Source: Candidatus Aenigmarchaeota archaeon LH_S7
GTDB taxonomy: Archaea; Aenigmatarchaeota; Aenigmatarchaeia; QMZS01
DNA: 39,923 nt
Assembly: GCA_023659895.1 (NCBI GenBank)
Contig: JAGXOL010000007.1
Span: forward strand, 1 to 39,923
Direction: 5' to 3'
Shown: positions 1-8,187 of the stretch, one piece after another
Numbering within the stretch: position 1 is the stretch's first letter
Layout of the letters: the number at the start of each line of letters is the position of its first letter
Translations under genes and position numbers: made by a program
The notes under the pieces: model-generated
What the model saw: the letters and a program-made list of their open reading frames with translations, nothing else
The model's database searches: none
Told to the model about the DNA's origin: nothing

Positions 1-13
1 ACAAGATATAATT

Positions 14-1186
14 ATGAACTTACTTATGTTTGGATGGGAGTTTCCTCCCTATGTAATAGGTGGTTTAGGGAGAGTGACTTACTGTCTATCACACGCTCTT
101 TCTAGTCTTGGTATAAAAATCACGATGGTATTACCTATAAATAAAGGATGTAATGAAGAAAAAATAAAATTAATACCTACAAATGTTTCTGTAAAGGAGA
201 TAAAAACCATGTTGAACCCTTATATGAGTGAAGAAGAATATCAACAAATTTTGGAAGGTCATGATGCAAAAATATATGGAGGAGACTTAAAAGAAGCTAT
301 TGAAAAATATACTGCAAGAGCTGTGGAAATTGGTAAAAAAGAATATTATGATATAATTCATTGTCATGACTGGATGACTTTTCCTGCAGGAATAAAACTT
401 AAAAAAGAGAGTGGAAAGCCATTAATTGTGCATGTTCATGCAACAGAATTTGATAGAAGTGGGGGTGGATACAACCTTTTTGTTTACAAAATAGAGAGTG
501 AAGGTTTTAAAGAAGCAGACAAGATTATTGCTGTATCTAATTACACAAAAAACAAGATTGTGGAAAACTATAATATTGATGAAAACAAAATTGAGGTTGT
601 TCACAATGCAATTGAAACTAAAATCAAAAAAAAGAGGAAGCCTTATAGTAAAATGAAGATTGTTCTTTATCTTGGAAGGTTTAGCATACAAAAAGGTCCT
701 GATTATTTCATCAAAGCTGCGAAAAGAGTTTTAGATTATAGGAATGATGTTTTGTTTGTTATGGCAGGTACTGGTGAACTTCTTCCGCAGATGATTGATC
801 TAGCCTGCGCTTTAAACATAGGTGACAAGATACTGTTCACAGGTCGTTTGAGTGATGAAGATGTTCAAAGAATTTACGAAAATACGGATATTTATGTTTT
901 ATCTTCAGTTTCAGAACCTTTCGGTCTTACAGTTTTGGAAGCAGTATCTAATGGGGTTCCTACAATAGTCTCAAAAAACTCAGGAGTAAGAGAAGTTTTG
1001 AAAAATTGTTTTGAAGTTGATTTCTGGGATACTGAGGAAATGGCAAACAAAATTCTTTCTGTTTTGAGATACAGGATTTTGGAAGAAGAAATCACTAAAG
1101 GAGCTTTTTCAGAGCTTAAGGAAATATCATGGGAAAAGCAAGCTTCAAAAATGATTGGTGTTTATAATTCTTTACTAAGAGATTAA
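14..1186 (+). CDS. Glycosyltransferase, GT4/GT5 glycogen-synthase-like
   Basis: A 390-aa GT-B glycosyltransferase, probably transferring glucosyl units in alpha-glucan synthesis in the cytoplasm. The N-terminal donor loop GGLG is at residues 16-19, after EFPP. The C-terminal Rossmann half begins near residue 214 (VLYLGRFSIQKGPD), and the donor-binding EX7E motif spans E301-E309 (EPFGLTVLE). The protein is shorter than bacterial GlgA, as in archaeal synthases. It lies 2 nt upstream of the GH57 gene, so the two probably form one glycogen-type operon. The family is clear; the exact substrate (glycogen or another glucan) is inferred from the GH57 neighbour. Confidence 0.88.
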   Translation: MNLLMFGWEFPPYVIGGLGRVTYCLSHALSSLGIKITMVLPINKGCNEEKIKLIPTNVSVKEIKTMLNPYMSEEEYQQILEGHDAKIYGGDLKEAIEKYTARAVEIGKKEYYDIIHCHDWMTFPAGIKLKKESGKPLIVHVHATEFDRSGGGYNLFVYKIESEGFKEADKIIAVSNYTKNKIVENYNIDENKIEVVHNAIETKIKKKRKPYSKMKIVLYLGRFSIQKGPDYFIKAAKRVLDYRNDVLFVMAGTGELLPQMIDLACALNIGDKILFTGRLSDEDVQRIYENTDIYVLSSVSEPFGLTVLEAVSNGVPTIVSKNSGVREVLKNCFEVDFWDTEEMANKILSVLRYRILEEEITKGAFSELKEISWEKQASKMIGVYNSLLRD

Positions 1187-1188
1187 TT

Positions 1189-2662
1189 ATGGTATCAGTT
1201 TGTTTGTATTTACATCTACATCAACCACAAAGACTCAGTAATTTTCGAATTTTTGACATAGGAAAAAATAAAGATTATTTTGATAAAGAAAAAAAATAAG
1301 ATGTATCTTGAAAGAATAATGAAAAAAAGTTATCTTCCTACGAATAAAATATTGCTTGATTTAATTAACAAAACTGATGGAAAATTTAAGGTTAGTTTTT
1401 CCATTACAAGTGTGTTACTTGAGCAACTTAAGGAATATCCTGATGTTTTGGAAAGTTTCAAAAAAATTATAGACACAGGTTGTTGCGAGTTAATAAGTGA
1501 TACTTACTATCACTCACTTGCTTCTGTTTTCTCCACAAGAGAATTCAAGAGACAAATAAGAAAACACGAGAGAAACTTGTATGATGTGTTTTCTGTTAAA
1601 CCTAAAATATTCAGGAATACTGAATTGGTTTACCAAAATGATATTGGTAAGATTGTTTCAAAATTAGGTTACAAAGGCATGCTTGCTGAAGGATGGGATA
1701 AAGTCTTAGAGTGGAGGAGTCCTTGCTTCGTGTATAAAGGAAAAAACAATAATATGAGAATTTTACTTAAACACTACAAGTTAAGTGATGATATTGCCTT
1801 CAGGTTTTCAGAAAGAAAATGGGAGGGGTGGCCACTTAATGCAACTAAGTTTGCTAATTGGGTTTCAAATCACAATGGGAATGGTAATCTCATAAACTTG
1901 TTCATGGATTATGAAACCTTCGGAGAACACCAATGGAAAGAAACAGGAATATTTGATTTCTTAAAACATTTCCCTCTTGGAATCTTGGAAAACAATGATG
2001 ATTTTGTTACCCCTACTGAAGCAATAAATAAATTTGATCCTGTGGCTGAAATAGATTTTCCTAATATAGTTTCCTGGGCAGATACTGAAAGGGATTTAAG
2101 TGCTTGGCTGGGAAACAAAATGCAAAAATCAGCTCTTTCCGAGCTATATAGATTAGAGGAAGATGTCTTAAAATATGGTAATAAAAAGCTTGTAGATGAT
2201 TGGAGAAAATTACAAACTTCAGATCATTTCTATTATATGTGCACAAAATGGTTCTCTGATGGGGATGTTCACAAATACTTCAATCCAAATAAAAGCCCTT
2301 ATGATGCTTTTATCACTTTTATGAATATTCTTAATGATTTAAAGATTAAATTAGAATATATTAAAAAAAGAAATAATATAAATATGAGCAAGAAGTTTTT
2401 GGAGTCTGTTCCTGAAGGTTCAGAATTTTACTGCAAAGGTGGAAGGATTTTTAAGAAAATAGAAGATTTAGCAGAGGGTCTAAAGAGAATGGACCAAGAA
2501 ACATTCCTACATCACGTGAGTGAAGATAGAAATGATTTTGCAAGTTGGGTCAAGGATATTGTAGGTGATGCAGCATTAGCAAGTAAAATAAAAAAGACAA
2601 AAAATCAAAAGAAAATGGCTAGGGGAGTTACTCAAAGAGTTGCGGGATTATCACTTATTTAA
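1189..2662 (+). CDS. Glycoside hydrolase family 57 (alpha-amylase type), frameshifted near its N-terminus
   Basis: A GH57 alpha-glucan hydrolase or transferase. The real start is ATG 1189, whose frame encodes the HLHQP motif and then DIGKNKDYFDKEK. It stops at 1297-1299, just after a run of eight A (1289-1296). The remaining roughly 455 residues continue in the +1 frame. Removing one A restores DYFDKEKNKMYLER, which matches the family spacing. Conserved regions downstream are GCCELISDTYYHS, the nucleophile region FRNTELVY, the acid/base region DYETFGEHQW, and SWADTERDLSAWLGN. The break could be a homopolymer error, a real mutation or transcriptional slippage. It follows the glycosyltransferase almost without a gap. 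Confidence 0.85.
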
Positions 2663-2770
2663 TTTTTATTTTTAGATTCTTTAATCATTACTTGTCCATG
2701 GGTCAAAGAACCCAAAGTATCATAAACCTCATTTTCAAACCAGCTGGAATTTCTAACACACAAGACAAAG
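2657..2770. repeat. Direct repeat copy 1 of the SBDS gene 3' end (partner 3782-3896)
   Basis: This 114-bp stretch repeats the last ~110 bp of the SBDS gene together with the T-rich end of the convergent gene. It differs from 3782-3896 by one C/T substitution, which is synonymous in the SBDS reading frame, and by one missing T in a T-run, which would break that frame. Both copies begin inside the final Ile codon and stop of a plus-strand gene (GH57 here, dapB for copy 2). It is a duplicated, non-functional SBDS tail. Confidence 0.9.
2663..2673 (+). terminator. T-rich terminator after the GH57 gene
   Basis: A T-run directly after the stop codon (TTTTTATTTTT). The same tract follows dapB (3788-3798) and nearly the same follows the PRC-barrel gene (28050-28061). 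U-rich tracts of this kind terminate archaeal transcription, so it is a likely intrinsic terminator. Confidence 0.5.
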
Positions 2771-2841
2771 GAGCAGTTATTCTAAAAAATTTAGGAGGTA
2801 AGGAACTTGCTGAGATTAAGGAAGGCTTGAAGGTTTTTTAG
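2698..2841 (+). CDS. Small ORF arising across repeat copy 1 (47 aa), doubtful
   Basis: An ATG inside repeat copy 1 opens a frame antisense to the SBDS tail. It runs out of the repeat into a stretch ending ILKNLGGKELAEIKEGLKVF. That C-terminal half looks protein-like and could be the leftover 3' end of a gene whose 5' part was replaced by the repeat; I do not recognise it. In copy 2 the same frame is closed by TAA, whereas in copy 1 the single C/T change gives CAA. It may be only a remnant. No ribosome binding site is evident. Confidence 0.25.
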   Translation: MGQRTQSIINLIFKPAGISNTQDKGAVILKNLGGKELAEIKEGLKVF

Positions 2842-2911
2842 CTTATTTTCTAAATAAATTATGATTATTTAAAGAAAATAACTTATTTAAAGTTTTAAAA
2901 TCATTAATTTT

Positions 2912-3787
2912 ATGAAAACCGAACCAACATATTCGATTGTTGGATATGGACGAATGGGGCATATAGTTGAAGAAGTATTAAATAATAAAGATAAAAAAAT
3001 CAGTGAAATAATTGATCCCAATTATGAAGGTAAACAATGGGGACCAGATTCATTAGAAAATACAGATACTGCAATTGTTTTTGTAGATCCAGAAGCGGGG
3101 TATGAAACAACTAAAAAGGTTCTTGAAAAAGGTGTAAATGCTGTAGTTGGAACAACAAAGTTTTATCAAAATTCTGACGGAACTTTAAATCAAAAAATGC
3201 TGGAGGAATTGGGAGGAATAGCAGAAGAAAATGATGTTAGGTGCGTGTATGCACCCAACTTTTCTCCTGGTGTAAACGAATATGTCGCTGAATTAAGAAA
3301 AGAAGCACCTTTTTATTCAAAATATGGTTATGATCCTGTTGTTATAGAAACGCATCATACTGGAAAAATAAAAGATGTTTCTGGAACTGCAGTAGGACTC
3401 ATAGGACCAGCATTGCTTGAAGCCTATCCTGGCAAAGAAGGTTTAGATTTTGATATAGATAAAGCAATTTGGCCTGCGGAATATGGTGAAAAATTTGATA
3501 GTTCTCTATTAGAGGCTCCATTTAATTCAAGTGTTAAAGGAACTTCAGCAGATGAAATAAGGGGACAAGTAACTTCAGCAAAAAAACAAAATAAAATTCC
3601 AATAGTTGCAATAAGGTATGGAGACATACCGGGCAGGCATAGGGTTATTTTTATAGGAGAAACCGATACTACTGCTAAAGATAGTGTGGTTACAGATAGG
3701 AATATATTTGCTGCAGGTGCTGTGAAGATTTCAGAGCAGTTATTTGATTTAGAACCGGGGATTCATCATATAACTGAATTGATTTAA
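2912..3787 (+). CDS. dapB: 4-hydroxy-tetrahydrodipicolinate reductase (DapB)
   Basis: A 291-aa NAD(P)H-dependent reductase of the lysine/diaminopimelate pathway, cytoplasmic. The Rossmann glycine motif VGYGRMG is at residues 7-13. GTTKFY and the catalytic signature ETHHTGKIKDVSGTA, with paired His, a Lys and SGT, are all present. Length is normal or slightly long for the family. No other lysine-biosynthesis gene is in the window, so it is an isolated cassette. It is bounded on both sides by the 114/115-bp direct repeat of the SBDS 3' end, which suggests insertion or duplication. It converges on the SBDS gene, with the two stop codons overlapping. Confidence 0.88.
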   Translation: MKTEPTYSIVGYGRMGHIVEEVLNNKDKKISEIIDPNYEGKQWGPDSLENTDTAIVFVDPEAGYETTKKVLEKGVNAVVGTTKFYQNSDGTLNQKMLEELGGIAEENDVRCVYAPNFSPGVNEYVAELRKEAPFYSKYGYDPVVIETHHTGKIKDVSGTAVGLIGPALLEAYPGKEGLDFDIDKAIWPAEYGEKFDSSLLEAPFNSSVKGTSADEIRGQVTSAKKQNKIPIVAIRYGDIPGRHRVIFIGETDTTAKDSVVTDRNIFAAGAVKISEQLFDLEPGIHHITELI

Positions 3788-3896
3788 TTTTTATTTTTAG
3801 ATTCTTTAATCATTACTTGTCCATGGGTTAAAGAACCCAAAGTATCATAAACCTCATTTTTCAAACCAGCTGGAATTTCTAACACACAAGACAAAG
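3782..3896. repeat. Direct repeat copy 2, the native SBDS 3' end
   Basis: A 115-bp partner of 2657-2770. It forms the genuine 3' end of the SBDS coding sequence and contains the shared stop region of dapB. The two copies lie about 1.1 kb apart in direct orientation with only the short remnant and dapB between them, so recombination between them would remove dapB cleanly. Confidence 0.9.
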
Positions 3897-4473
3897 AACC
3901 ATCATTATTCCAATTTTCCTTTAAAATTTTTCCAGTATTTTTTAACTTTCCATAGGCAGCTCCACTAAATTGGGCTGGTATCTTTATTTCAAACTTTATA
4001 TTCTCTACTGAAATTGGTAATTCTTCTTTAATTTTTTCAATGACTTCTTGAACTTGGTCATCTGCACTTTTATAATAGTTGATATTGACTCCTTTCTTGT
4101 CCATCGCATTCAAAATTCTCTCCAAAGGGTGTGGTGCCTTAGTCATAGGATTTATACTAATCCTAGATATAATTCCAGCAATCTTTTGCTTCTTTTTTTC
4201 TATTAACTCAGCCCTTAATTCCTTAGGAATTTGTATATCTCCTTCTTTCAAAATTCTCTTAGCTATTTCTTTTTTATCTGCAGTACCAAAAGTTTTGTTC
4301 AATATTTCATCAGATATTTTCTCTCCTTTCTCCACATCAGAAAAGATTTCATCTGAGACCAAAACATTATCAAGTTCTGTTTTACCTTGTCTAAAATCCA
4401 TGGCTTCTCTGGGATAAACTAAAATCTCAAAATTATTACCTTCTCTTTTCATTCTTGCAGTTACAGGATCCAT
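3784..4473 (-). CDS. sbds: Ribosome maturation protein SBDS
   Basis: A 229-aa SBDS/Sdo1 protein that acts in late large-subunit maturation. It has the three expected parts: an N-terminal FYSH domain (MDPVTARMKREGNNFEILV), a helical middle (DIQIPKELRAELIEKKKQKIAGIISR, then the family signature NPMTKAPHPLERI), and a C-terminal ferredoxin-like domain ending SLTHGQVMIKE. Length is typical. It lies downstream of the mechanosensitive-type protein and Spt4 on the same strand with ~40-nt gaps. Its last ~110 bp are duplicated at 2657-2770. Confidence 0.92.
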   Translation of the reverse strand: MDPVTARMKREGNNFEILVYPREAMDFRQGKTELDNVLVSDEIFSDVEKGEKISDEILNKTFGTADKKEIAKRILKEGDIQIPKELRAELIEKKKQKIAGIISRISINPMTKAPHPLERILNAMDKKGVNINYYKSADDQVQEVIEKIKEELPISVENIKFEIKIPAQFSGAAYGKLKNTGKILKENWNNDGSLSCVLEIPAGLKNEVYDTLGSLTHGQVMIKESKNKN

Positions 4474-4513
4474 AATTATTCAGATTATTCTAAAAAATAA
4501 AATAAAAAAGGTA

Positions 4514-5161
4514 TTACTTTTTCTTCCTTCTTGTGGATTTCTTAATTTCACCAATATATTTTTGCGATTCTTTTGCTACAGTATCCTTTAATCCAAGTCC
4601 TAAAGCTATTGCTACACCTAAGCCAACGCTAGCTATAATAATCAACAAGATATTGTTTATTAATGATGGATTAATACTTAAGAAAGGTAGTGCTAATGCA
4701 ATTGCTACATATACTGTGAAAAAGTTCACTACTTTTCCCACTACATTTTTATATAGTCCCTCAGAACCTTTTATTTGTTCTTCAAAGAATCCACCAAGAA
4801 CGTAACCTACCACTACAATTATTGCTGCTTCAACTGCACTAGGTATGAAATATACAATTTCATTTACAAATTCTGCCAAAGGTGCAATTCCTAAGTACTG
4901 TGCTGCGGATTGGATAAATACAAGATAAATTATCCATTCACCAGCTAATCTTAATAAATTGCTTAATTTGAATCCTTTTAGTTTTACATACTTATCCACG
5001 TGCAAAGCATCTGCTAGTTTTCTGATTGCCATTCCTAATACTTTTCCTACAATGTAACCCGCTAGTAGTATTATTATTGCCCCTATTACGTTAGGGATGA
5101 AATCCACTATATTGTTTGCGAAGTTCGTAAAAAAACTGTTTAGTTGAGCTACTCCAGCCAT
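4514..5161 (-). CDS. Small membrane protein with mechanosensitive-channel conserved TM helices
   Basis: A 215-aa membrane protein built from repeated amphipathic segments (DFIPNVIGAIIILLAGYIVGKVLG and YFIPSAVEAAIIVVVGYVLGG), like the conserved TM helix found in MscS-type proteins. There are about four membrane segments and a basic C-terminus (KKSTRRKKK). It lacks the MscS beta domain, so pore activity is unproven. It sits between the Spt4 and SBDS genes on the same strand. Confidence 0.65.
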   Translation of the reverse strand: MAGVAQLNSFFTNFANNIVDFIPNVIGAIIILLAGYIVGKVLGMAIRKLADALHVDKYVKLKGFKLSNLLRLAGEWIIYLVFIQSAAQYLGIAPLAEFVNEIVYFIPSAVEAAIIVVVGYVLGGFFEEQIKGSEGLYKNVVGKVVNFFTVYVAIALALPFLSINPSLINNILLIIIASVGLGVAIALGLGLKDTVAKESQKYIGEIKKSTRRKKK

Positions 5162-5203
5162 AATTATTAATATTTTTATTATTTAAAGAATTTAGTAGAT
5201 TTT

Positions 5204-5380
5204 TTAGACCTTTATTGCATACTTGCCTGGGACCGTAAAACCAAGTTCTTTAGAAATCTCACTTCCCTCTGAGTTAAATATTACTACTATCCCCTGCCAA
5301 TTCTCTGTTAGATCTTTCTTCTTGCAGATAGGGCACTCTTTCTGTTCAGTTAAAATGTGGCATTCTTTACAAGCTTTCAT
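5204..5380 (-). CDS. rpoE2: Transcription elongation factor Spt4 / RNA polymerase subunit E''
   Basis: A 58-aa zinc protein. The reading frame starts MKACKECH and has two cysteine pairs (CKEC and CPIC), then WQGIVVIFNSEGSEIS and the usual end PGKYAIKV. These are the hallmarks of archaeal Spt4, the partner of Spt5 that keeps RNA polymerase processive. Length is normal. It is the first gene of a minus-strand group with the membrane protein and SBDS, divergent from the GNAT gene with 28 nt between starts. Confidence 0.88.
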   Translation of the reverse strand: MKACKECHILTEQKECPICKKKDLTENWQGIVVIFNSEGSEISKELGFTVPGKYAIKV

Positions 5381-5408
5381 AATTTATTCTAGAATTTTTA
5401 AATAGATT

Positions 5409-5786
5409 ATGAACACCAAACTTAATAAGATCAGTTTGAGAAAAGCGAACAAAAATGACTCCTCCAAACTAGTTAAGTTTTTTGAGTCTGTTGATAAAGA
5501 TTTTGTTCCTCCTTTGTCCCAAAAGAGAGATTTAAGAAAATTGATTAGAAAAAGATTGAAAGAATACCTTATAGTTTTGGAGATGGACAAAAAAATAGAA
5601 GGAATTAGTACATTCACAGAAAAATATCATGAAGAGGATGTACCTCACATAAATGAGCTTGCAGTTATCAAGAACCACAGGCATGAGGGTTTTAGTAAAT
5701 TGCTATTGACTTACATATTTGATGTTTTGAAAAGAGAAGGGTATAAAAATGTGACCATCAGGACTTGGTCCACAAAGAAACTTTAG
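5409..5786 (+). CDS. GNAT-family N-acetyltransferase, short C-terminus
   Basis: A 125-aa acetyltransferase-like protein. The core acetyl-CoA region is visible (HINELAVIKNHRHEGFSKLLLTYIFDVLKREGYKNVTIRTWSTKKL), with the beta4 strand and the pyrophosphate loop in the degenerate form RHEGFSK. The sequence stops right where GNATs normally continue with an Asn-rich loop and a final strand (typical length 140-160), so the C-terminus may be truncated by mutation. Its stop overlaps the bud32 stop on the opposite strand. The substrate is unknown. Confidence 0.65.
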   Translation: MNTKLNKISLRKANKNDSSKLVKFFESVDKDFVPPLSQKRDLRKLIRKRLKEYLIVLEMDKKIEGISTFTEKYHEEDVPHINELAVIKNHRHEGFSKLLLTYIFDVLKREGYKNVTIRTWSTKKL

Positions 5787-6361
5787 GTGTATCTTCTTCT
5801 TTTCAGCATTTTGTTGAAGGTATTAAGGATTTTTTCTGTTTCTTCTTTCTTATAACCTGACAAAAAATATTTCCAGCAATTAAATTCTGGGTGTATTGCT
5901 CTAAAATTTTGATAAAGTGTTAATAAGTCAGCTGCTTTCTGTTCTAAGTTCACAGTTTCTTTGGATAATCCAAAATCTATGAAATAAAGTTCATTGTTTC
6001 TTACAATCATGTTTGAAGTTGTTAAATCACCATGGATTATATCACCCTCATGTATCTTAGCAACCATTTCTCCTATCTCCTTGCAATACTTCTCAAAATT
6101 ATCCCTGTCCAAAACATCTTTCAGTTTCTTTCCATCAATATATTCAAGGGTTATTTTGTACTTATCAAAATCCATAATCCTTGGTACATTCAATCCAAGT
6201 CTTCTCAGGTCAACAAGTAGTTTAACCTCTTTTTTTGTTCTGCTCTTCCTCAAAAAATCATCAAGCTCTCCATTCCTGTAATTTTTCTTGATTCTCTCTT
6301 TGATCAGTTTATCATTTTCCTGGAATATTTTTGCCTCTGCACCTTGCGCTATTAATTTCAT
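5783..6361 (-). CDS. bud32: KEOPS complex kinase/ATPase Bud32
   Basis: A 192-aa small atypical kinase of the KEOPS complex, which makes t6A37 on tRNAs that read ANN codons. Key motifs are the GAEAKIF glycine-poor loop (residues 7-13), a Lys in LIKERIKK, the catalytic HGDLTTSN and the metal-binding IDFG. Length and motifs match the stand-alone archaeal form. Its start overlaps the fibrillarin stop by 4 nt (ATGA), so the two are translationally coupled. The Kae1 partner is not in the window. Confidence 0.92.
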   Translation of the reverse strand: MKLIAQGAEAKIFQENDKLIKERIKKNYRNGELDDFLRKSRTKKEVKLLVDLRRLGLNVPRIMDFDKYKITLEYIDGKKLKDVLDRDNFEKYCKEIGEMVAKIHEGDIIHGDLTTSNMIVRNNELYFIDFGLSKETVNLEQKAADLLTLYQNFRAIHPEFNCWKYFLSGYKKEETEKILNTFNKMLKRRRYT

Positions 6362-6954
6362 ACTTTACCTACTATAAATAAATGGTCTCTCTCGTAAGGT
6401 TCCAATGTGATAGTTTCAACAATTTCAAAATCTTTTTTCAATTCTTTTAAAACATTCTCATAAGTCACCTTAACATCTTTCACTGAATCAATGGATTTTG
6501 CTTTTAGAGCCAACATAAAATAAGTTCCTTTCTTTAGGAATTTTGTGTTTCTTTTCAGAATTTCTACCGGGTCTCTCTGGGCAATGTCTTCATAAATTAA
6601 GTCAACATTTCCAATCCACCCATATTTTTCTGGAAATCTTGCATCCTCAAGTAGAGGTACAACATTTGATTTTTTCTTCACTTTTTCAACTAAATTTGAA
6701 ATTATTTTAGTAGAGATTTCAACTCCATAAATAAGTCCTTTGTCACCAACAATGTTTGAGAAATGGGAAACTGTGGTTCCATGAGCTGCTCCTAGATAAA
6801 GAACTTTCTGTCCTTTTTTTAGAGGGAAATCCTTTAGACCATTAAGAATGGCTGCTGCAGGTTTTGAGATATATGGATTCCACACTTCTATAGATTTTCC
6901 TTTTGTGGTTAACTTGTCTTTTTTCTTATAAATTCCAGGTAAGATTTGTTCCAT
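6358..6954 (-). CDS. flpA: Fibrillarin, C/D-box RNP 2'-O-methyltransferase
   Basis: A 198-aa archaeal fibrillarin, the SAM-dependent subunit of box C/D RNPs that methylates rRNA and tRNA. It has GIYKKKDKLTTKG at the N-terminus, WNPYISKPAAAILNGL, and SAM motif I VLYLGAAHGTTVSHFSNIVG. Acidic strands VDLIYEDIAQRDP and the C-terminal LEPYERDHLFIVGK carry the Lys-Asp-Asp-His type active site. It is transcribed with bud32. The nop5 gene is divergent, 73 nt away, instead of in the usual same-strand pair. Confidence 0.93.
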   Translation of the reverse strand: MEQILPGIYKKKDKLTTKGKSIEVWNPYISKPAAAILNGLKDFPLKKGQKVLYLGAAHGTTVSHFSNIVGDKGLIYGVEISTKIISNLVEKVKKKSNVVPLLEDARFPEKYGWIGNVDLIYEDIAQRDPVEILKRNTKFLKKGTYFMLALKAKSIDSVKDVKVTYENVLKELKKDFEIVETITLEPYERDHLFIVGKV

Positions 6955-7027
6955 AATATAGAGCAGGAATTAAAAGATAATTTCTGTAATTTGCATCATT
7001 AAAATAAAAAATCTCCATTATAGAATT

Positions 7028-7783
7028 ATGATTAAAAAACTAAAACTGCCTTTTGGAATTCTTGAGAACAAAAAATTAATTCAAAAATTCTCAGAGGACC
7101 CTAAGAAAGCTGCAAAGCAGTTTTTGGAGAGCAAGGAGGAAACAGGAATTTTGGATGCTGAGCTGGAGGAATACTCCCCATACAAGAATTTTCAGAGATG
7201 GATTAATGAATTTGGGATAAATTTGGTTAACTTGAAATTGAAAAACGTGGAGAGGGAAGAGGAAGAATTAATACATGCAGCAAGAACCCACAGGGAAATA
7301 AATCATTTCATTAATGTTTTGAAAAATAGAGAGGATATATTAAAACTATACAAAAGTTATAAACAAGTTTTTGAAAATTCAGAGAAGTTGAAAGAAAAGT
7401 TGGAGGAAAAAATAAAGAAATTAGGTGAGGAAATCGCTCCAAACCTTTCTTATCTACTTGGTTCTATTCTAGCTGCTACTTTGATTGCACAAGCCAAAAG
7501 TTTAAAGAATCTCGCAAAGATGCCTGCTTCAAAAATACAAATACTAGGAGCAGAGAAATCAATGTTCAGATATTTGAAAGAGGATAAAAAGAATAAAATG
7601 CCTAAGTATGGTATAATTTATATGTGTCCTTATATTCAGGATGTGAAAAAGGAAAACAAAGGAAAAGTTGCGCGAACTTTAAGTTCAAAGATCATGTTTG
7701 CCGCCCGCCTAGATTACTTCTCAGGTAATTTTGAGGGAGACAAATTAAAGGAAAAGTTAGAGAAAGAGATAAATAAATTATAA
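7028..7783 (+). CDS. nop5: C/D-box RNP scaffold protein Nop5 (Nop56/58 type), short form
   Basis: A 251-aa Nop-domain protein linking fibrillarin to L7Ae-bound sRNA. It has the long coiled-coil region (residues ~85-135) and the Nop signature MPASKIQILGAEKSMFRYL, followed by PKYGIIYMCPYIQDVKKENKGKVART and AARLDYF. Typical archaeal Nop5 is ~350-400 aa. Here the N-terminal fibrillarin-binding domain is reduced to about 70 residues. It is divergent from the fibrillarin gene; the intergenic region must carry promoters for both. Confidence 0.9.
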   Translation: MIKKLKLPFGILENKKLIQKFSEDPKKAAKQFLESKEETGILDAELEEYSPYKNFQRWINEFGINLVNLKLKNVEREEEELIHAARTHREINHFINVLKNREDILKLYKSYKQVFENSEKLKEKLEEKIKKLGEEIAPNLSYLLGSILAATLIAQAKSLKNLAKMPASKIQILGAEKSMFRYLKEDKKNKMPKYGIIYMCPYIQDVKKENKGKVARTLSSKIMFAARLDYFSGNFEGDKLKEKLEKEINKL

Positions 7784-8172
7784 ATTCTCTATTTCAGCTA
7801 GAACTTCTTCAATGTTTTCTCTTCTATTCACACAAGGATGAAAGTAAAATATTGACTCTGAATTTTGTTCTCCTACTATATAGATTTTTGGTTTTTCCTG
7901 CAAAAGGTTCAAAAGAATTGCTGCACCCAACTCAACATAACACTTACTACCTTTTCCCTTATCAGTTATCAAAATAAAAACATCACAATTTCTCACTCCA
8001 TCCATATCTTCAGCAGAGTATTCTGTTGCAAGTTCCTTATTATATTTGTAAGATTTTATTGGCTTATGCAAGGTCCAATCAGCAGTAATTTCGTGTCCTC
8101 TTTTTTTCAAGAAATCATATAATTCGCGCACTTCCTTTTCTTGAACTTAGCAGTAATATAAATGTGTTTAAT
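7778..8172 (-). pseudogene. Nucleoside 2-deoxyribosyltransferase-like, N-terminus frameshifted and without ATG
   Basis: The 117-residue intact part (from GTG 8131) carries RNCDVFILITDKGKGSKCYVELGAAI. The Glu in YVELGAA matches the catalytic nucleophile of the nucleoside 2-deoxyribosyltransferase fold. Just upstream, in another frame, the sequence reads HIYITAKFKK, the expected first strand of the family. One extra A in the AAAA run would join the two. The upstream frame has no ATG before its stop, only ATT at 8170-8172. It could be a decayed gene, a sequence error, or a shorter protein from the GTG. It follows the prefoldin gene. Confidence 0.6.
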
Positions 8173-8187
8173 TGGTGGAGGTCTTGA

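Noticed and set aside
4079-4417. A 112-codon plus-strand frame
   Set aside because: Shadow of the SBDS gene, whose motifs are unambiguous on the other strand.
5223-5405. A 60-codon plus-strand frame
   Set aside because: Antisense to the Spt4 gene, which has complete zinc-binding motifs and normal length.
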